DNA of 47,305 nt from Veillonella sp. R32 (GTDB taxonomy: Bacteria; Bacillota; Negativicutes; Veillonellales; Veillonellaceae), in assembly GCF_010093125.1 (NCBI RefSeq), contig NZ_NMZQ01000006.1:1-47305 (forward strand). The letters are read 5' to 3'. Under the pieces are notes generated by a model. That model did not search any database. It saw only the letters and a list, made by a program, of their open reading frames with translations, and was not told the DNA's origin. Shown piece after piece: positions 5,384 to 13,736 of this stretch. Numbering within the stretch: the first letter of the stretch is position 1; every line of letters starts with the position of its first letter. The position numbers and the translations under genes are program-made.

Positions 5384-8300
5384 GTGACATTACTACAAGA
5401 CTTATTATATAAATATCCCGCCTATAAAGAGGGGGAACAGCTATTTAGTGCTGTAGGCAAACATGTTATTTCAGGCTTAGGTGGCTCTCAGAAGCCCTTT
5501 ATATATAGTACCGCTATGGCAACTAGGGGGCAACGGCCAACTATCGTATTGGTTCATGATAAAGCACACAAGGAACAATGGGAACGAGATTTAGCGTTTT
5601 TTTTACCGCAAGTGGAGGTAATGCCATTTCCTATTACTGAAAAGGTTACCTTCATTACGGCGGCTCGTAGTTTAGAAAATCAAGGTTTGCAGATGCGAGC
5701 ATTAGGTGCTTTATTGCATAAAGAGCCTGTTGTGGTTATAGCAACCATTGATGAAGCCACACAACGATTATTAACCCCAGAAGAATTAAAAGAACATGTT
5801 GTACGTTTACGAACAGAGGATATAGTAGAACGTATATCATTATTGGATAAATTGGTAGCTTTAGGTTATGAACGAACAGACCAGGTGGAACAACGTGGTC
5901 ATTTTAGCGTGCGTGGCGATATTATTGATATTTTTCCTGTGAATAGTGATAAACCATACCGTATAGAATTTTTTGATGATGAAATAGATACGATTCGTAC
6001 CTTTGCCATTGATACGCAACGATCTATTGAATCCGTCACCACCATGACGGTAATGCCTTTTCATTTGGCTGATTCATCTGACGAAGGCTCCTTATTAAGC
6101 TATGGCAAAGACGCACTTTTGCTTTATGATGAACCTAATCGCTTACAAGAGGGGTTAAAGGGCTTTTTAAAGGAAGATGCCACTCATCGGCAGGAACATT
6201 TTACTTGGCCAGAATTAATGCAGACTAATCAGTGTAGCACGGAAATTGCTTTTAATTTTTTACAACAACGGATTAGTGGTTTACCTGGCTTTACTACGAT
6301 TGGTTTACAAAGTAAGTCTATGATGTCTTTTGAAAGACAAATGCCTTTGTTGATGGATGAAATTCAAGTTTGGCTTTCACAGGGACGCCAAGTTGTGTTG
6401 GTCATGAATAATCTACAACGACGGGAAGGCTTAGAACGAGCGTTAAGAGAAGAACAGATTACTTATGAACTTGGTGAAACTTTAACCTATACTGGACAAT
6501 CAGTTCTCATAGTGAGTGGCTTATTATCGGAGGGCTTTGAATTACCTTTATGTAATTTAGTAGTAGTAACAGAAGGTAATATCTTTGGGCAGCAGAAGCG
6601 TAAGTTACGTAAGAAAGTGCCAAAAGGGCAGGAAATTACCTATTTTACGGATCTGACGCCGGGTGATTACGTAGTGCATGCCTTGCATGGTATTGGTAAA
6701 TATATAGGTCTTAAAACTATTGAAACTGAAGGGATTCATAAGGATTACATTGAAATTGCGTATGCTGGTACGGATAAATTATTTTTGCCGGCCGATAATT
6801 TAGATCAGTTGCAGAAATATATTGGCAATGAAGGTGATGTGCCTAAAATCCATAAAATGGGCGGCCGTGAATGGGGCAAAGTTCGTCAAAAAGCCCAAAA
6901 ATCCATTGATGATTTAGCAGAAAAGTTAGTAGAATTATATGCACAACGGGAAGTGGTAGATGGCTTTGCTTTTGAGCCTGATGATACATTTCAAGCGGAA
7001 TTTGAAGAAGCCTTTCCGTATGAAGAAACGGAAGATCAGTTGCAAGCATCTAAGGAAATTAAGACATCAATGGAACAGCCCCATCCTATGGACCGCTTGC
7101 TTTGCGGTGATGTAGGCTTTGGTAAAACGGAAGTTGCTATGAGGGCTATTTTTAAAGCGGTAAAAAGTGGCAAACAAGTAGCTGTATTGGTGCCTACTAC
7201 GGTGTTAGCACAACAACATTTTCAGACCTTTACTGACCGTTTAGGGGCCTTTGGCGTGCGGGTGGACGTATTAAATCGCTTCCGCTCAGCCGCTGAAAAA
7301 CGAGATATTATAAAGCGCGTAGCCAGCAAAGATGTAGATGTATTGATTGGAACACATGCCTTATTAAATAAAAAAGTTGCCTTTAAGGATTTGGGTTTAT
7401 TAGTTGTTGATGAAGAACAGCGGTTTGGGGTAGCTCAGAAAGAAAAATGGAAGAGTTGGGCTCAGAATATTGATGTGTTGACTTTGAGTGCTACGCCAAT
7501 CCCTAGAACCTTACATATGTCCTTAGTAGGGGTTCGTGAAATGAGTGTTATTAATACACCTCCAGAAGAACGTTTACCTGTACAGACATATGTAGTGGAA
7601 TATGATATGAAGCTTATTGCAGAAGCTATTCGGCGGGAGATTCAGCGTGGCGGGCAGGTGTATTTTGTATATAACCGAGTCGCTTCTATTGAGCACATGG
7701 GTGAATTGTTGGAAGCGGCAATGCCTGAACTTCGCTTTGCCATTGCTCATGGTCAAATGGCAGGGTCTGAAATGGAGGCGATTATGGTGGACTTCTATGA
7801 AGGCCATTATGATTTATTGCTTTGTACCAGTATTATTGAAACGGGCTTAGACATTCCAAATGCGAATACGATAATCGTCTATGATGCAGATCGACTTGGC
7901 TTATCGCAACTATATCAGATGCGTGGTCGCGTAGGTCGTTCTCGGCGTAGGGCCTATGCCTATTTCCTCTATCGCCCCGATAAAATGCTCAGTGAAACAG
8001 CGGAAAAGCGCTTAAAAGCTATTGAAGAATTTACTGAATTGGGCGCTGGTTTTAAATTGGCTATGCGTGACTTAGAGATACGTGGGGCTGGTAATTTATT
8101 GGGGTCTCAGCAGCATGGTAATATTGCATCTGTTGGCTTTGCCTTGTATTGCTCCATGCTAGAAGAAGCGATTGCCAAAGCTCAACATAAGACGGTGGCA
8201 AAGACTATCGAAGTGGATCCTATTATTGATTTAGGAATTGATGCTTTTATTGATGATGCTTATATTAATGATACAGCACGTAAAATTACGATTTATCAAC

Positions 8301-8671
8301 GCTTATTACAGATTCGTAAATTAGCTGATTTTGATGAATTTACCGATGAATTAATTGACCGTTTCGGTACGCCAACGGCACCGGTAGAGCGATTATTGAA
8401 ATTAGCTCGTATCAAAGAACGAGCCCGTGCGTTAGGTATTAAAAGTTTAGTAGTGCGTGATCAAGTACTCACTATTCATTGGGGCGATATTGCGCGTATG
8501 GTAGGCTGGCATCCTGGGTTGCCAAGCACGGCTGTCTGGCAGCATGTGAAGATGAAAAATGATGTACTTCGTTATAGCTTAGCGAAGGAGGCTGATGTAA
8601 TGGCTAAGACTGAAATATTATTAGGGGAACTGGAGAAAAGAGACCCTAGCTTGTTGCCAGAAGGGGCGTAA
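5384..8671 (+). CDS. mfd: Transcription-repair coupling factor Mfd
   Basis: A 1095-residue DNA translocase that removes stalled RNA polymerase at lesions and recruits the UvrABC excision machinery. Domains in order: UvrB-like N-terminal modules (to about 330), the RNA-polymerase-interacting CarD-like domain starting TPGDYVVHALHGIGKYIGL (about 425), and the RecG-like motor with Walker A GDVGFGKTEVAM (about 575), DEEQ box VVDEEQRFG (about 676), TLSATPIPRTLHMS, and motif VI region YQMRGRVGRSRR. The C-terminal regulatory domain follows. The GTG at 5384 is chosen because GGGAGGG ends six bases before it; an in-frame ATG at 5378 overlaps the site too closely. First gene of an apparent operon with the flippase and MazG. 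Confidence 0.97.
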   Translation: MTLLQDLLYKYPAYKEGEQLFSAVGKHVISGLGGSQKPFIYSTAMATRGQRPTIVLVHDKAHKEQWERDLAFFLPQVEVMPFPITEKVTFITAARSLENQGLQMRALGALLHKEPVVVIATIDEATQRLLTPEELKEHVVRLRTEDIVERISLLDKLVALGYERTDQVEQRGHFSVRGDIIDIFPVNSDKPYRIEFFDDEIDTIRTFAIDTQRSIESVTTMTVMPFHLADSSDEGSLLSYGKDALLLYDEPNRLQEGLKGFLKEDATHRQEHFTWPELMQTNQCSTEIAFNFLQQRISGLPGFTTIGLQSKSMMSFERQMPLLMDEIQVWLSQGRQVVLVMNNLQRREGLERALREEQITYELGETLTYTGQSVLIVSGLLSEGFELPLCNLVVVTEGNIFGQQKRKLRKKVPKGQEITYFTDLTPGDYVVHALHGIGKYIGLKTIETEGIHKDYIEIAYAGTDKLFLPADNLDQLQKYIGNEGDVPKIHKMGGREWGKVRQKAQKSIDDLAEKLVELYAQREVVDGFAFEPDDTFQAEFEEAFPYEETEDQLQASKEIKTSMEQPHPMDRLLCGDVGFGKTEVAMRAIFKAVKSGKQVAVLVPTTVLAQQHFQTFTDRLGAFGVRVDVLNRFRSAAEKRDIIKRVASKDVDVLIGTHALLNKKVAFKDLGLLVVDEEQRFGVAQKEKWKSWAQNIDVLTLSATPIPRTLHMSLVGVREMSVINTPPEERLPVQTYVVEYDMKLIAEAIRREIQRGGQVYFVYNRVASIEHMGELLEAAMPELRFAIAHGQMAGSEMEAIMVDFYEGHYDLLLCTSIIETGLDIPNANTIIVYDADRLGLSQLYQMRGRVGRSRRRAYAYFLYRPDKMLSETAEKRLKAIEEFTELGAGFKLAMRDLEIRGAGNLLGSQQHGNIASVGFALYCSMLEEAIAKAQHKTVAKTIEVDPIIDLGIDAFIDDAYINDTARKITIYQRLLQIRKLADFDEFTDELIDRFGTPTAPVERLLKLARIKERARALGIKSLVVRDQVLTIHWGDIARMVGWHPGLPSTAVWQHVKMKNDVLRYSLAKEADVMAKTEILLGELEKRDPSLLPEGA

Positions 8672-8681
8672 GGAGGAACCG

Positions 8682-10268
8682 ATGAATCGATTTTTAAAAG
8701 GCGCCATGATTCTTACTTTAGCAGGCATTATCGTGAAAATTATAGGGGCATTTAGTAAAGTTCTGTTGGCCCGTATTTTAGGGGGCGAAGGAATTGGACT
8801 ATATCAGATGGCCTATCCGATTTATCAAATTATTGTGAGCTTAGCTACTGCGGGGTTACCGGTTGCTATTTCTATTATGATTGCTGATAAATTAGCTCAT
8901 CAAGATATACGAGGTGCCTCTAAAATATTTAGAGTTTCAGCAACCGTATTATTTGGTTTAGGTGCTTTTTTCAGTGTGGCTTTATTTTTGGCCGTGCCTT
9001 GGCTCGTAGAATCTGAATGGCTCACTGATCCACGGAGTAGCTATGCTCTTATGGCCTTAGCCCCCGCTATTGTGGTAGTAACGATTTTAAGCTGTTTACG
9101 AGGCTATTTTCAAGGGTTTCAAGACATGTTACCTACAGGGGCTTCGCAAGTTATGGAGCAATCCTTGCGCGTAGCTTGCATGGTGGGCTTTGCTTTATTC
9201 TTATTGCCTTATGGCTTGCCTATGGCGGCAGCTGGTGCCACTTTAGCTACCTTTCCTGGTGTAGTGGGGGGCGTATTGGTCCTATTATATTTTTATCATC
9301 GGCAACGTCATTTACGGGCTGAATTAAGGGCTAAACAGTCACCGCATATGGTGGTCGAATCGTCAGGGCAAATTATGAAACGCCTGTTAGTATTGGCTAT
9401 TCCCGTGTCTATGGCCAATATTATGATGCCTATTGTATCAGGCATTGATTTAGGGGTAGTGCCACAACGTTTGATTGATGCGGGGTATTCTATACGCGAA
9501 GCGACTACACTATTTGGCTATTTAACAGGTATGGCTACCTCCCTTGTTAATTTGCCTATTATTTTGACTACCTCCTTAGCTGCCAGTTTGGTGCCTGCTA
9601 TTTCAGAAGCCTATACAAAGCGAGATATGGTAGAGATCCAAAATAGAAGTCATGTGGCCCTAAAAATTACGACACTTATTACGGTGCCTGCTTTTATAGG
9701 CCTTTGTGTATTGGCTACGCCTATTTCTAAATTGTTATATGCTACGCCTCATGCCGGTGGTCCTATTGCTGTAATGAGCCTCAGCATTTTTCTCTTAGGT
9801 GTACAGCAAGTGAGTACGGGGATTTTACAGGGGCTTGGTCATACGGCGATTCCCATGATTAATCTTTTTATTAGTACCCTTATTAAAATTCCGCTTAGTT
9901 GGTATTTAACCGCATTACCAGAGTGGGGCATTAATGGGGCCGCTTGGTCTACTAATATAGACTTTGGCTTGGCCGCTTTATTAAATATGATTTTTGTGCG
10001 TAAATATATTCAATATCAAGTGCCTTGGTTAGAACTAGGTAAAATTTCCTTTGCCGCCTTTGCCATGGGCGGGGCGACTGTTATTACCTATTCTTTCTTA
10101 AGTTCGCTAATAGGTGGTAATTTAGCTGTTATGGGCGCTATTATCGTAGCTGTGATCGTCTATGGGGCTGGTTTAATTATTAGTAAAGCAGTCAAAGATG
10201 AAGAATGGTATGCTATGCCTTTTATTGGCAAACGTTTACAAAAACGAATGGTTACTAAAAATAAGTAA
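8682..10268 (+). CDS. MOP-superfamily lipid flippase, SpoVB/MurJ-like
   Basis: A 528-residue polytopic membrane protein with about 14 predicted hydrophobic segments, starting MNRFLKGAMILTLAGIIVKI and containing ILGGEGIGLYQMAYPIYQI, typical of the SpoVB branch of polysaccharide and lipid-II flippases. It likely moves an undecaprenyl-linked envelope precursor, possibly lipid II, across the inner membrane. It sits between mfd and mazG as spoVB does in Bacillus and Clostridium, but spoVT is missing, which suggests a cell-wall role in a non-spore-former. AAGGAGG lies eight bases before the start, and the gene follows mfd by ten bases. Confidence 0.85.
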   Translation: MNRFLKGAMILTLAGIIVKIIGAFSKVLLARILGGEGIGLYQMAYPIYQIIVSLATAGLPVAISIMIADKLAHQDIRGASKIFRVSATVLFGLGAFFSVALFLAVPWLVESEWLTDPRSSYALMALAPAIVVVTILSCLRGYFQGFQDMLPTGASQVMEQSLRVACMVGFALFLLPYGLPMAAAGATLATFPGVVGGVLVLLYFYHRQRHLRAELRAKQSPHMVVESSGQIMKRLLVLAIPVSMANIMMPIVSGIDLGVVPQRLIDAGYSIREATTLFGYLTGMATSLVNLPIILTTSLAASLVPAISEAYTKRDMVEIQNRSHVALKITTLITVPAFIGLCVLATPISKLLYATPHAGGPIAVMSLSIFLLGVQQVSTGILQGLGHTAIPMINLFISTLIKIPLSWYLTALPEWGINGAAWSTNIDFGLAALLNMIFVRKYIQYQVPWLELGKISFAAFAMGGATVITYSFLSSLIGGNLAVMGAIIVAVIVYGAGLIISKAVKDEEWYAMPFIGKRLQKRMVTKNK

Positions 10269-10277
10269 GGAGGATAT

Positions 10278-11525
10278 ATGTCATTAGAATCTGTTAGCCG
10301 TGTTTTAAGGGCTTTACAGTTAGATTCACAACAAGGTCTGTTTACGATTGATGTGGCCCGCTTAGAATACGTTCCTTTTGATTTAACGGGTACATTAGTA
10401 GTAACAGGTATAGAAAGTAATGAAACGGCCTTAGAACGCATTTTAGAAGCTTTAAAAACAAGATTTGGTATTAATGTGTCACTGTATTTAGTTGGTATAA
10501 GTGAAAGGGGGGACATTGTAGGTCCTAAATTGCTTACCGTAAAGCAATTAGTTACGGTGGGGGCTGATTTTCTGGAAGAGGAAACGACGAACCTTGGTGT
10601 AAACGGGCAATGGTGTTTAGTAAAAGCGAGTACACTAGAGTCAGTGGATAGTAGCAACAAGACTGAATTAGCTAATGAGAATGCTTCTATGTTAACTACT
10701 CAAGACGGTTCAACGGTGACTCCTCAGGAGGCTTCAGAATTTACCCTAGCTCCTTTAGTGGATGTAGTAGCGGCTTTACGGGCGCCCAATGGTTGTCCTT
10801 GGGATCGTTTGCAGACTCATAGTACGTTACGTCGCTATTTGCTAGAAGAAGTGTATGAAGTGCTAGAAGCCATTGATAATCACGACATGGCTAATTTGCG
10901 CGAAGAATTAGGGGACGTTTTATTACAAATTGTTTTTCATGCACGCTTAGCCGAAGAACAAGGTTTGTTTACCATGCAAGGGATTATTGATGATATTAGT
11001 GCTAAAATGATTCGTCGTCATCCGCATGTATTTAATCGAGCTAATTCCGAAGAAGTAGCGACAACCCAGTTAAATTGGGAGGCTTTAAAGGCCCAAGAGC
11101 CTGGTCATGAGAAAAAAACATTATTAGCCGGCGTATCGAAGGGCTTACCCGCTTTATTAGGGGCCCAGAAATTACAGGAAAAGGCCGCGAAGGTAGGTTT
11201 TGACTGGGATTCTGAGCCTCCTGTATGGGCAAAATTTGAAGAAGAAATCGCTGAATTTAAGGAAGCTGTAGCCCTTGGAAATTATGAAAATGCGGAATTA
11301 GAGGGGGGAGACGTGCTTTTTTCCTTGATTAATCTTCTAAGATGGTATAAAATAGGCGGTGAAAATGCACTAAACCGCACCAATAATAAGTTTCGTCGTC
11401 GTTTTGCCTATGTAGAACGTTGTGTTAAAGACAGCGGTCGCTCGTGGGAGGATTTTTCACTGGACGAATTGGACTCATTTTGGGACTCGGCTAAGGTGTC
11501 TGAACAAAAGCATTCATTGAAATGA
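10278..11525 (+). CDS. mazG: MazG-family nucleotide pyrophosphohydrolase with truncated methylase-like N-terminus
   Basis: A 415-residue protein. Residues about 155-400 hold two MazG modules: EEVYEVLEAIDNHDMANLRE followed by ELGD (the EExxE...ExxD metal site) and EEEIAEFKEAVALGNYENAE followed by LEGGD. MazG hydrolyses (d)NTPs to monophosphates and inorganic pyrophosphate. In Bacillus YabN the MazG region follows a complete tetrapyrrole-methylase-like domain. Here only its C-terminal half appears, with DSQQGLFTIDVARLEYVPFD and later PKLLTVKQLV matching the YabN linker style; the SAM-binding half is absent. The ribosome site AAGGAGG fits this start, so the truncation looks genuine. It is ten bases after the flippase, and the hup promoter overlaps its 3' end. 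Confidence 0.9.
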   Translation: MSLESVSRVLRALQLDSQQGLFTIDVARLEYVPFDLTGTLVVTGIESNETALERILEALKTRFGINVSLYLVGISERGDIVGPKLLTVKQLVTVGADFLEEETTNLGVNGQWCLVKASTLESVDSSNKTELANENASMLTTQDGSTVTPQEASEFTLAPLVDVVAALRAPNGCPWDRLQTHSTLRRYLLEEVYEVLEAIDNHDMANLREELGDVLLQIVFHARLAEEQGLFTMQGIIDDISAKMIRRHPHVFNRANSEEVATTQLNWEALKAQEPGHEKKTLLAGVSKGLPALLGAQKLQEKAAKVGFDWDSEPPVWAKFEEEIAEFKEAVALGNYENAELEGGDVLFSLINLLRWYKIGGENALNRTNNKFRRRFAYVERCVKDSGRSWEDFSLDELDSFWDSAKVSEQKHSLK

Positions 11526-11545
11526 TTAGAAAAGCGTGATATACT
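11517..11545 (+). promoter_or_regulatory. Promoter of hup
   Basis: TTGAAA (11517-11522), a 17-base spacer and TATACT (11540-11545), overlapping the last codons of mazG and placed about 55 bases before the HU gene. Confidence 0.7.
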
Positions 11546-11600
11546 CTTACAAGTCATTACAGATGAATGAATACATTCTATTTTTTAAGGAGGTTCTGTC

Positions 11601-11903
11601 ATGAATAAAACAGAATTAATCGCAAGCGTTGCTCAGAAAGCCGAATTAACTAAAAAGGATGCTGAAAAAGCAGTTAAAGCTGTGTTCGACACAGTAGCTG
11701 AAGAATTAGCAAAAGGCGAAAAAGTACAAGTAATTGGTTTCGGTACTTTCGAAGTTCGCGAACGTTCCGCTCGTGAAGGCCGCAACCCACAAACTGGTAA
11801 AGCTATTACGATTGCAGCTTCCAAATCCCCTGCATTCAAAGCTGGTAAACAGTTAAAAGAATTAGTAAACGTTACAACTAAAGTTAAACCTCGCAAAAAA
11901 TAA
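11601..11903 (+). CDS. hup: DNA-binding protein HU
   Basis: A 100-residue nucleoid protein that bends and constrains DNA as a dimer. The whole family pattern is present: [20 protein letters not shown], the helical dimer region, [20 protein letters not shown] with the DNA-inserting proline (NPQTGK) arm, and the C-terminal [14 protein letters not shown] lysine-rich tail, VKPRKK, extends slightly beyond the usual 90 residues. AAGGAGG precedes the ATG. Codon use (Lys, Glu, Ala codons) is that of a highly expressed gene. It follows mazG as in other Firmicutes but has its own promoter and terminator. Confidence 0.97.
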   Translation: MNKTELIASVAQKAELTKKDAEKAVKAVFDTVAEELAKGEKVQVIGFGTFEVRERSAREGRNPQTGKAITIAASKSPAFKAGKQLKELVNVTTKVKPRKK

Positions 11904-11920
11904 TTTTGTTAGGAACTCTA

Positions 11921-11996
11921 AAGAGACCGCACTGTGTGCCTTAATGGTATAGACGGCTACGGCCGTCGCTACCAGGCTAGCAGAGGGTCTCTTTTT
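11921..11996 (+). terminator. Terminator of hup, long two-tier hairpin
   Basis: AAGAGACC (11921-11928) pairs with GGTCTCTT (11986-11993), followed by TTTC. Inside, GGTATAGACGGC and GGCCGTCGCTACC form a second stem, so the structure is much longer than a minimal terminator. The inner GTCGCTAC resembles the loop word shared by the terminators at 22474-22898 and 33148. Confidence 0.75.
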
Positions 11997-12074
11997 CTAT
12001 GCAAAAATAAAGAACGCTCCTGCTTGTTAGGTTGTAAAATATGATATAATAAAACAACAGGGAAGGAGACAATC

Positions 12075-13184
12075 ATGAGCAAGAAGGAACGTATACTTAT
12101 TGTATCGGCTTCAATTGGTACTGGCCATACACAAGCGGCTAGAGCTATTGAAGAGTATTGGGCGGCGAAGAATCCAGACGCCATTATTACCCATGTGGAT
12201 TTTTTAGATACAAATAGCTTTTCGTTTGATAATTTACTGAAAGAAACTTATATAAAAATGATTGACGTATTTCCCATGTTATATGATGTCATTTATCGTC
12301 TATCGCAGGGAGATAAGAAGGGCAGTGCTGTACAAACAGCTTTGGCATGGATGTTGAAACGTCGCATGTTGAAACTCATTAATCGGGAACAGCCTGATGT
12401 GGTAATTTTTACACATCCCTTTCCGTGTGGCGCTGCCTGTATATTAAAACGACAAAATTTAATTGATGTACCCTTAGTGGCTGTTATTACAGACTTTCAG
12501 GTGCACCAATTTTGGGTATATAAACAAATTGACGCGTATTATGTAGGTACGTCGGGCATGGTGAATGAATTATGTGAAGCTGGTATTGCAGCTCATAAGA
12601 TTACCATTACGGGGATTCCCGTACGGCGCAGTTTCTTTGAACATCGTTTAACAACCTATAAACCTTCGTATCCAGTGAAAGTGTTAATTATGGGTGGTGG
12701 CCTTGGTTTAGGGTGTTTAGAGACGGCCTTACAGCGCTTAGATGAAGTCTCTGGCATTGATGAGCTCATTGTAATTACGGGGCGCAATGCAGATCTTTAC
12801 GAAGGCTTAGTGACGATGAGTCATTCTATGCGTACACCGACTACGGTGTATGGCTATACGTTAGAGGTAGCTAAACTCATGCAGGAAGCTACTTTATTGG
12901 TAACGAAACCAGGTGGTTTGACTTGCATGGAAGGGGTTACTGTAGGGGTGCCTATGGTGTTCTTTAGTGCCATTCCTGGCCAAGAAGAAGGGAATGCTAC
13001 CTTCTTTGAGCAACAGGGGTATGCTCGTTGGGCACGGGATATTCATAATTTAGACGATGTAGTAACGGTATTATTAAATAATCCTGAGCGATTAGAGCAG
13101 ATGTCAGCCCAAGAATTAACTTGGCAAATTGATGGGGCTGCTAATATCGTTTTAGAGACGAAAAAATTATTAAACCGCCGTTAA
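12075..13184 (+). CDS. GT28-family glycosyltransferase, MGDG synthase/UgtP-like
   Basis: A 369-residue peripheral membrane glycosyltransferase of the UgtP/monogalactosyldiacylglycerol synthase type, which uses a UDP-sugar to glycosylate diacylglycerol or a related lipid. The N-terminal Rossmann start ILIVSASIGTGHTQAARAIE, the HPFPCG region, AVITDFQVHQFW, YYVGTSGMVNELCEAGI, and the donor-binding VTKPGGLTCMEGVTVGVPMVFF and GQEEGNATFF motifs are all clear. GGAAGGAG precedes the start. A TATAAT box lies at 12045-12050. It is monocistronic by spacing. The lipid product could be a glycolipid anchor; the exact sugar cannot be told. Confidence 0.85.
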   Translation: MSKKERILIVSASIGTGHTQAARAIEEYWAAKNPDAIITHVDFLDTNSFSFDNLLKETYIKMIDVFPMLYDVIYRLSQGDKKGSAVQTALAWMLKRRMLKLINREQPDVVIFTHPFPCGAACILKRQNLIDVPLVAVITDFQVHQFWVYKQIDAYYVGTSGMVNELCEAGIAAHKITITGIPVRRSFFEHRLTTYKPSYPVKVLIMGGGLGLGCLETALQRLDEVSGIDELIVITGRNADLYEGLVTMSHSMRTPTTVYGYTLEVAKLMQEATLLVTKPGGLTCMEGVTVGVPMVFFSAIPGQEEGNATFFEQQGYARWARDIHNLDDVVTVLLNNPERLEQMSAQELTWQIDGAANIVLETKKLLNRR

Positions 13185-13326
13185 CTACAGGCTTTTTATA
13201 TAGGTCTATTCGTAATTGGCAAGGACTGTCCTATAAAAGTCTCTTGCGAAGAGTTAGAAATTTTTGTACAATGTACTCAACATCCCAAAGGGGGATTCGG
13301 GGGTTATGTATTAAAGGAGGATTCGT

Positions 13327-13659
13327 ATGGACGGCGACGCGCTGGAATCGTTTTATGAAAATTTAGGGTTTGAATTGGTAGAAATTGATGATCGGGAAAC
13401 TTTATTTTATCAGGTGGATGATAATGGCGACTATGCCACTATTACTGATGAAGATGGCAATGTACCAACGTCTTTGGAAGAACCAATTATTTTTACCCTC
13501 TATGATGAAAATGATTCGTTTCAGTGGAGTGTGACAGTAGAAGATTCTGAATACTTTGGTGAATTATTTACTCGCGTAGAAGATACGGATGAATTACTTT
13601 CTAACTTGAAAGATATTCGACAAGAAAATATGGCTCGTTATGACGATAGCCTAGACTAA
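13327..13659 (+). CDS. DUF1292 acidic protein
   Basis: A 110-residue, strongly acidic protein matching the DUF1292 pattern: an acidic segment reading ITDEDGN, then EEPIIFTLYDENDSF, and a C-terminal region with ELLSNLKDIRQENMARYDDS. Family members are small cytosolic proteins of unknown function common in Firmicutes. AAAGGAGG lies seven bases before the ATG. A terminator follows. It sits between a lipid glycosyltransferase and an ABC-F ATPase with no obvious functional link. Confidence 0.7.
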   Translation: MDGDALESFYENLGFELVEIDDRETLFYQVDDNGDYATITDEDGNVPTSLEEPIIFTLYDENDSFQWSVTVEDSEYFGELFTRVEDTDELLSNLKDIRQENMARYDDSLD

Positions 13660-13661
13660 TG

Positions 13662-13722
13662 AAAAAGAGCTATCCACAAAGTAATTACTCTTAGTAACTT
13701 GCTTTGCTGGACAGCTCTTTTT
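13662..13722 (+). terminator. Terminator between the DUF1292 gene and the ABC-F gene
   Basis: AAAAAGAGCT (13662-13671) pairs with AGCTCTTTTT (13713-13722), and the inner arms continue to a TTACT/AGTAA pairing near 13684-13696. It is symmetric enough to work on both strands. Confidence 0.75.
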
Positions 13723-13736
13723 GAAAGGAACTATTT

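Noticed and set aside
10160-10660. A 166-codon open frame on the minus strand
   Set aside because: It lies over the flippase end and the mazG start, both well-supported genes, and its peptide shows no family pattern.
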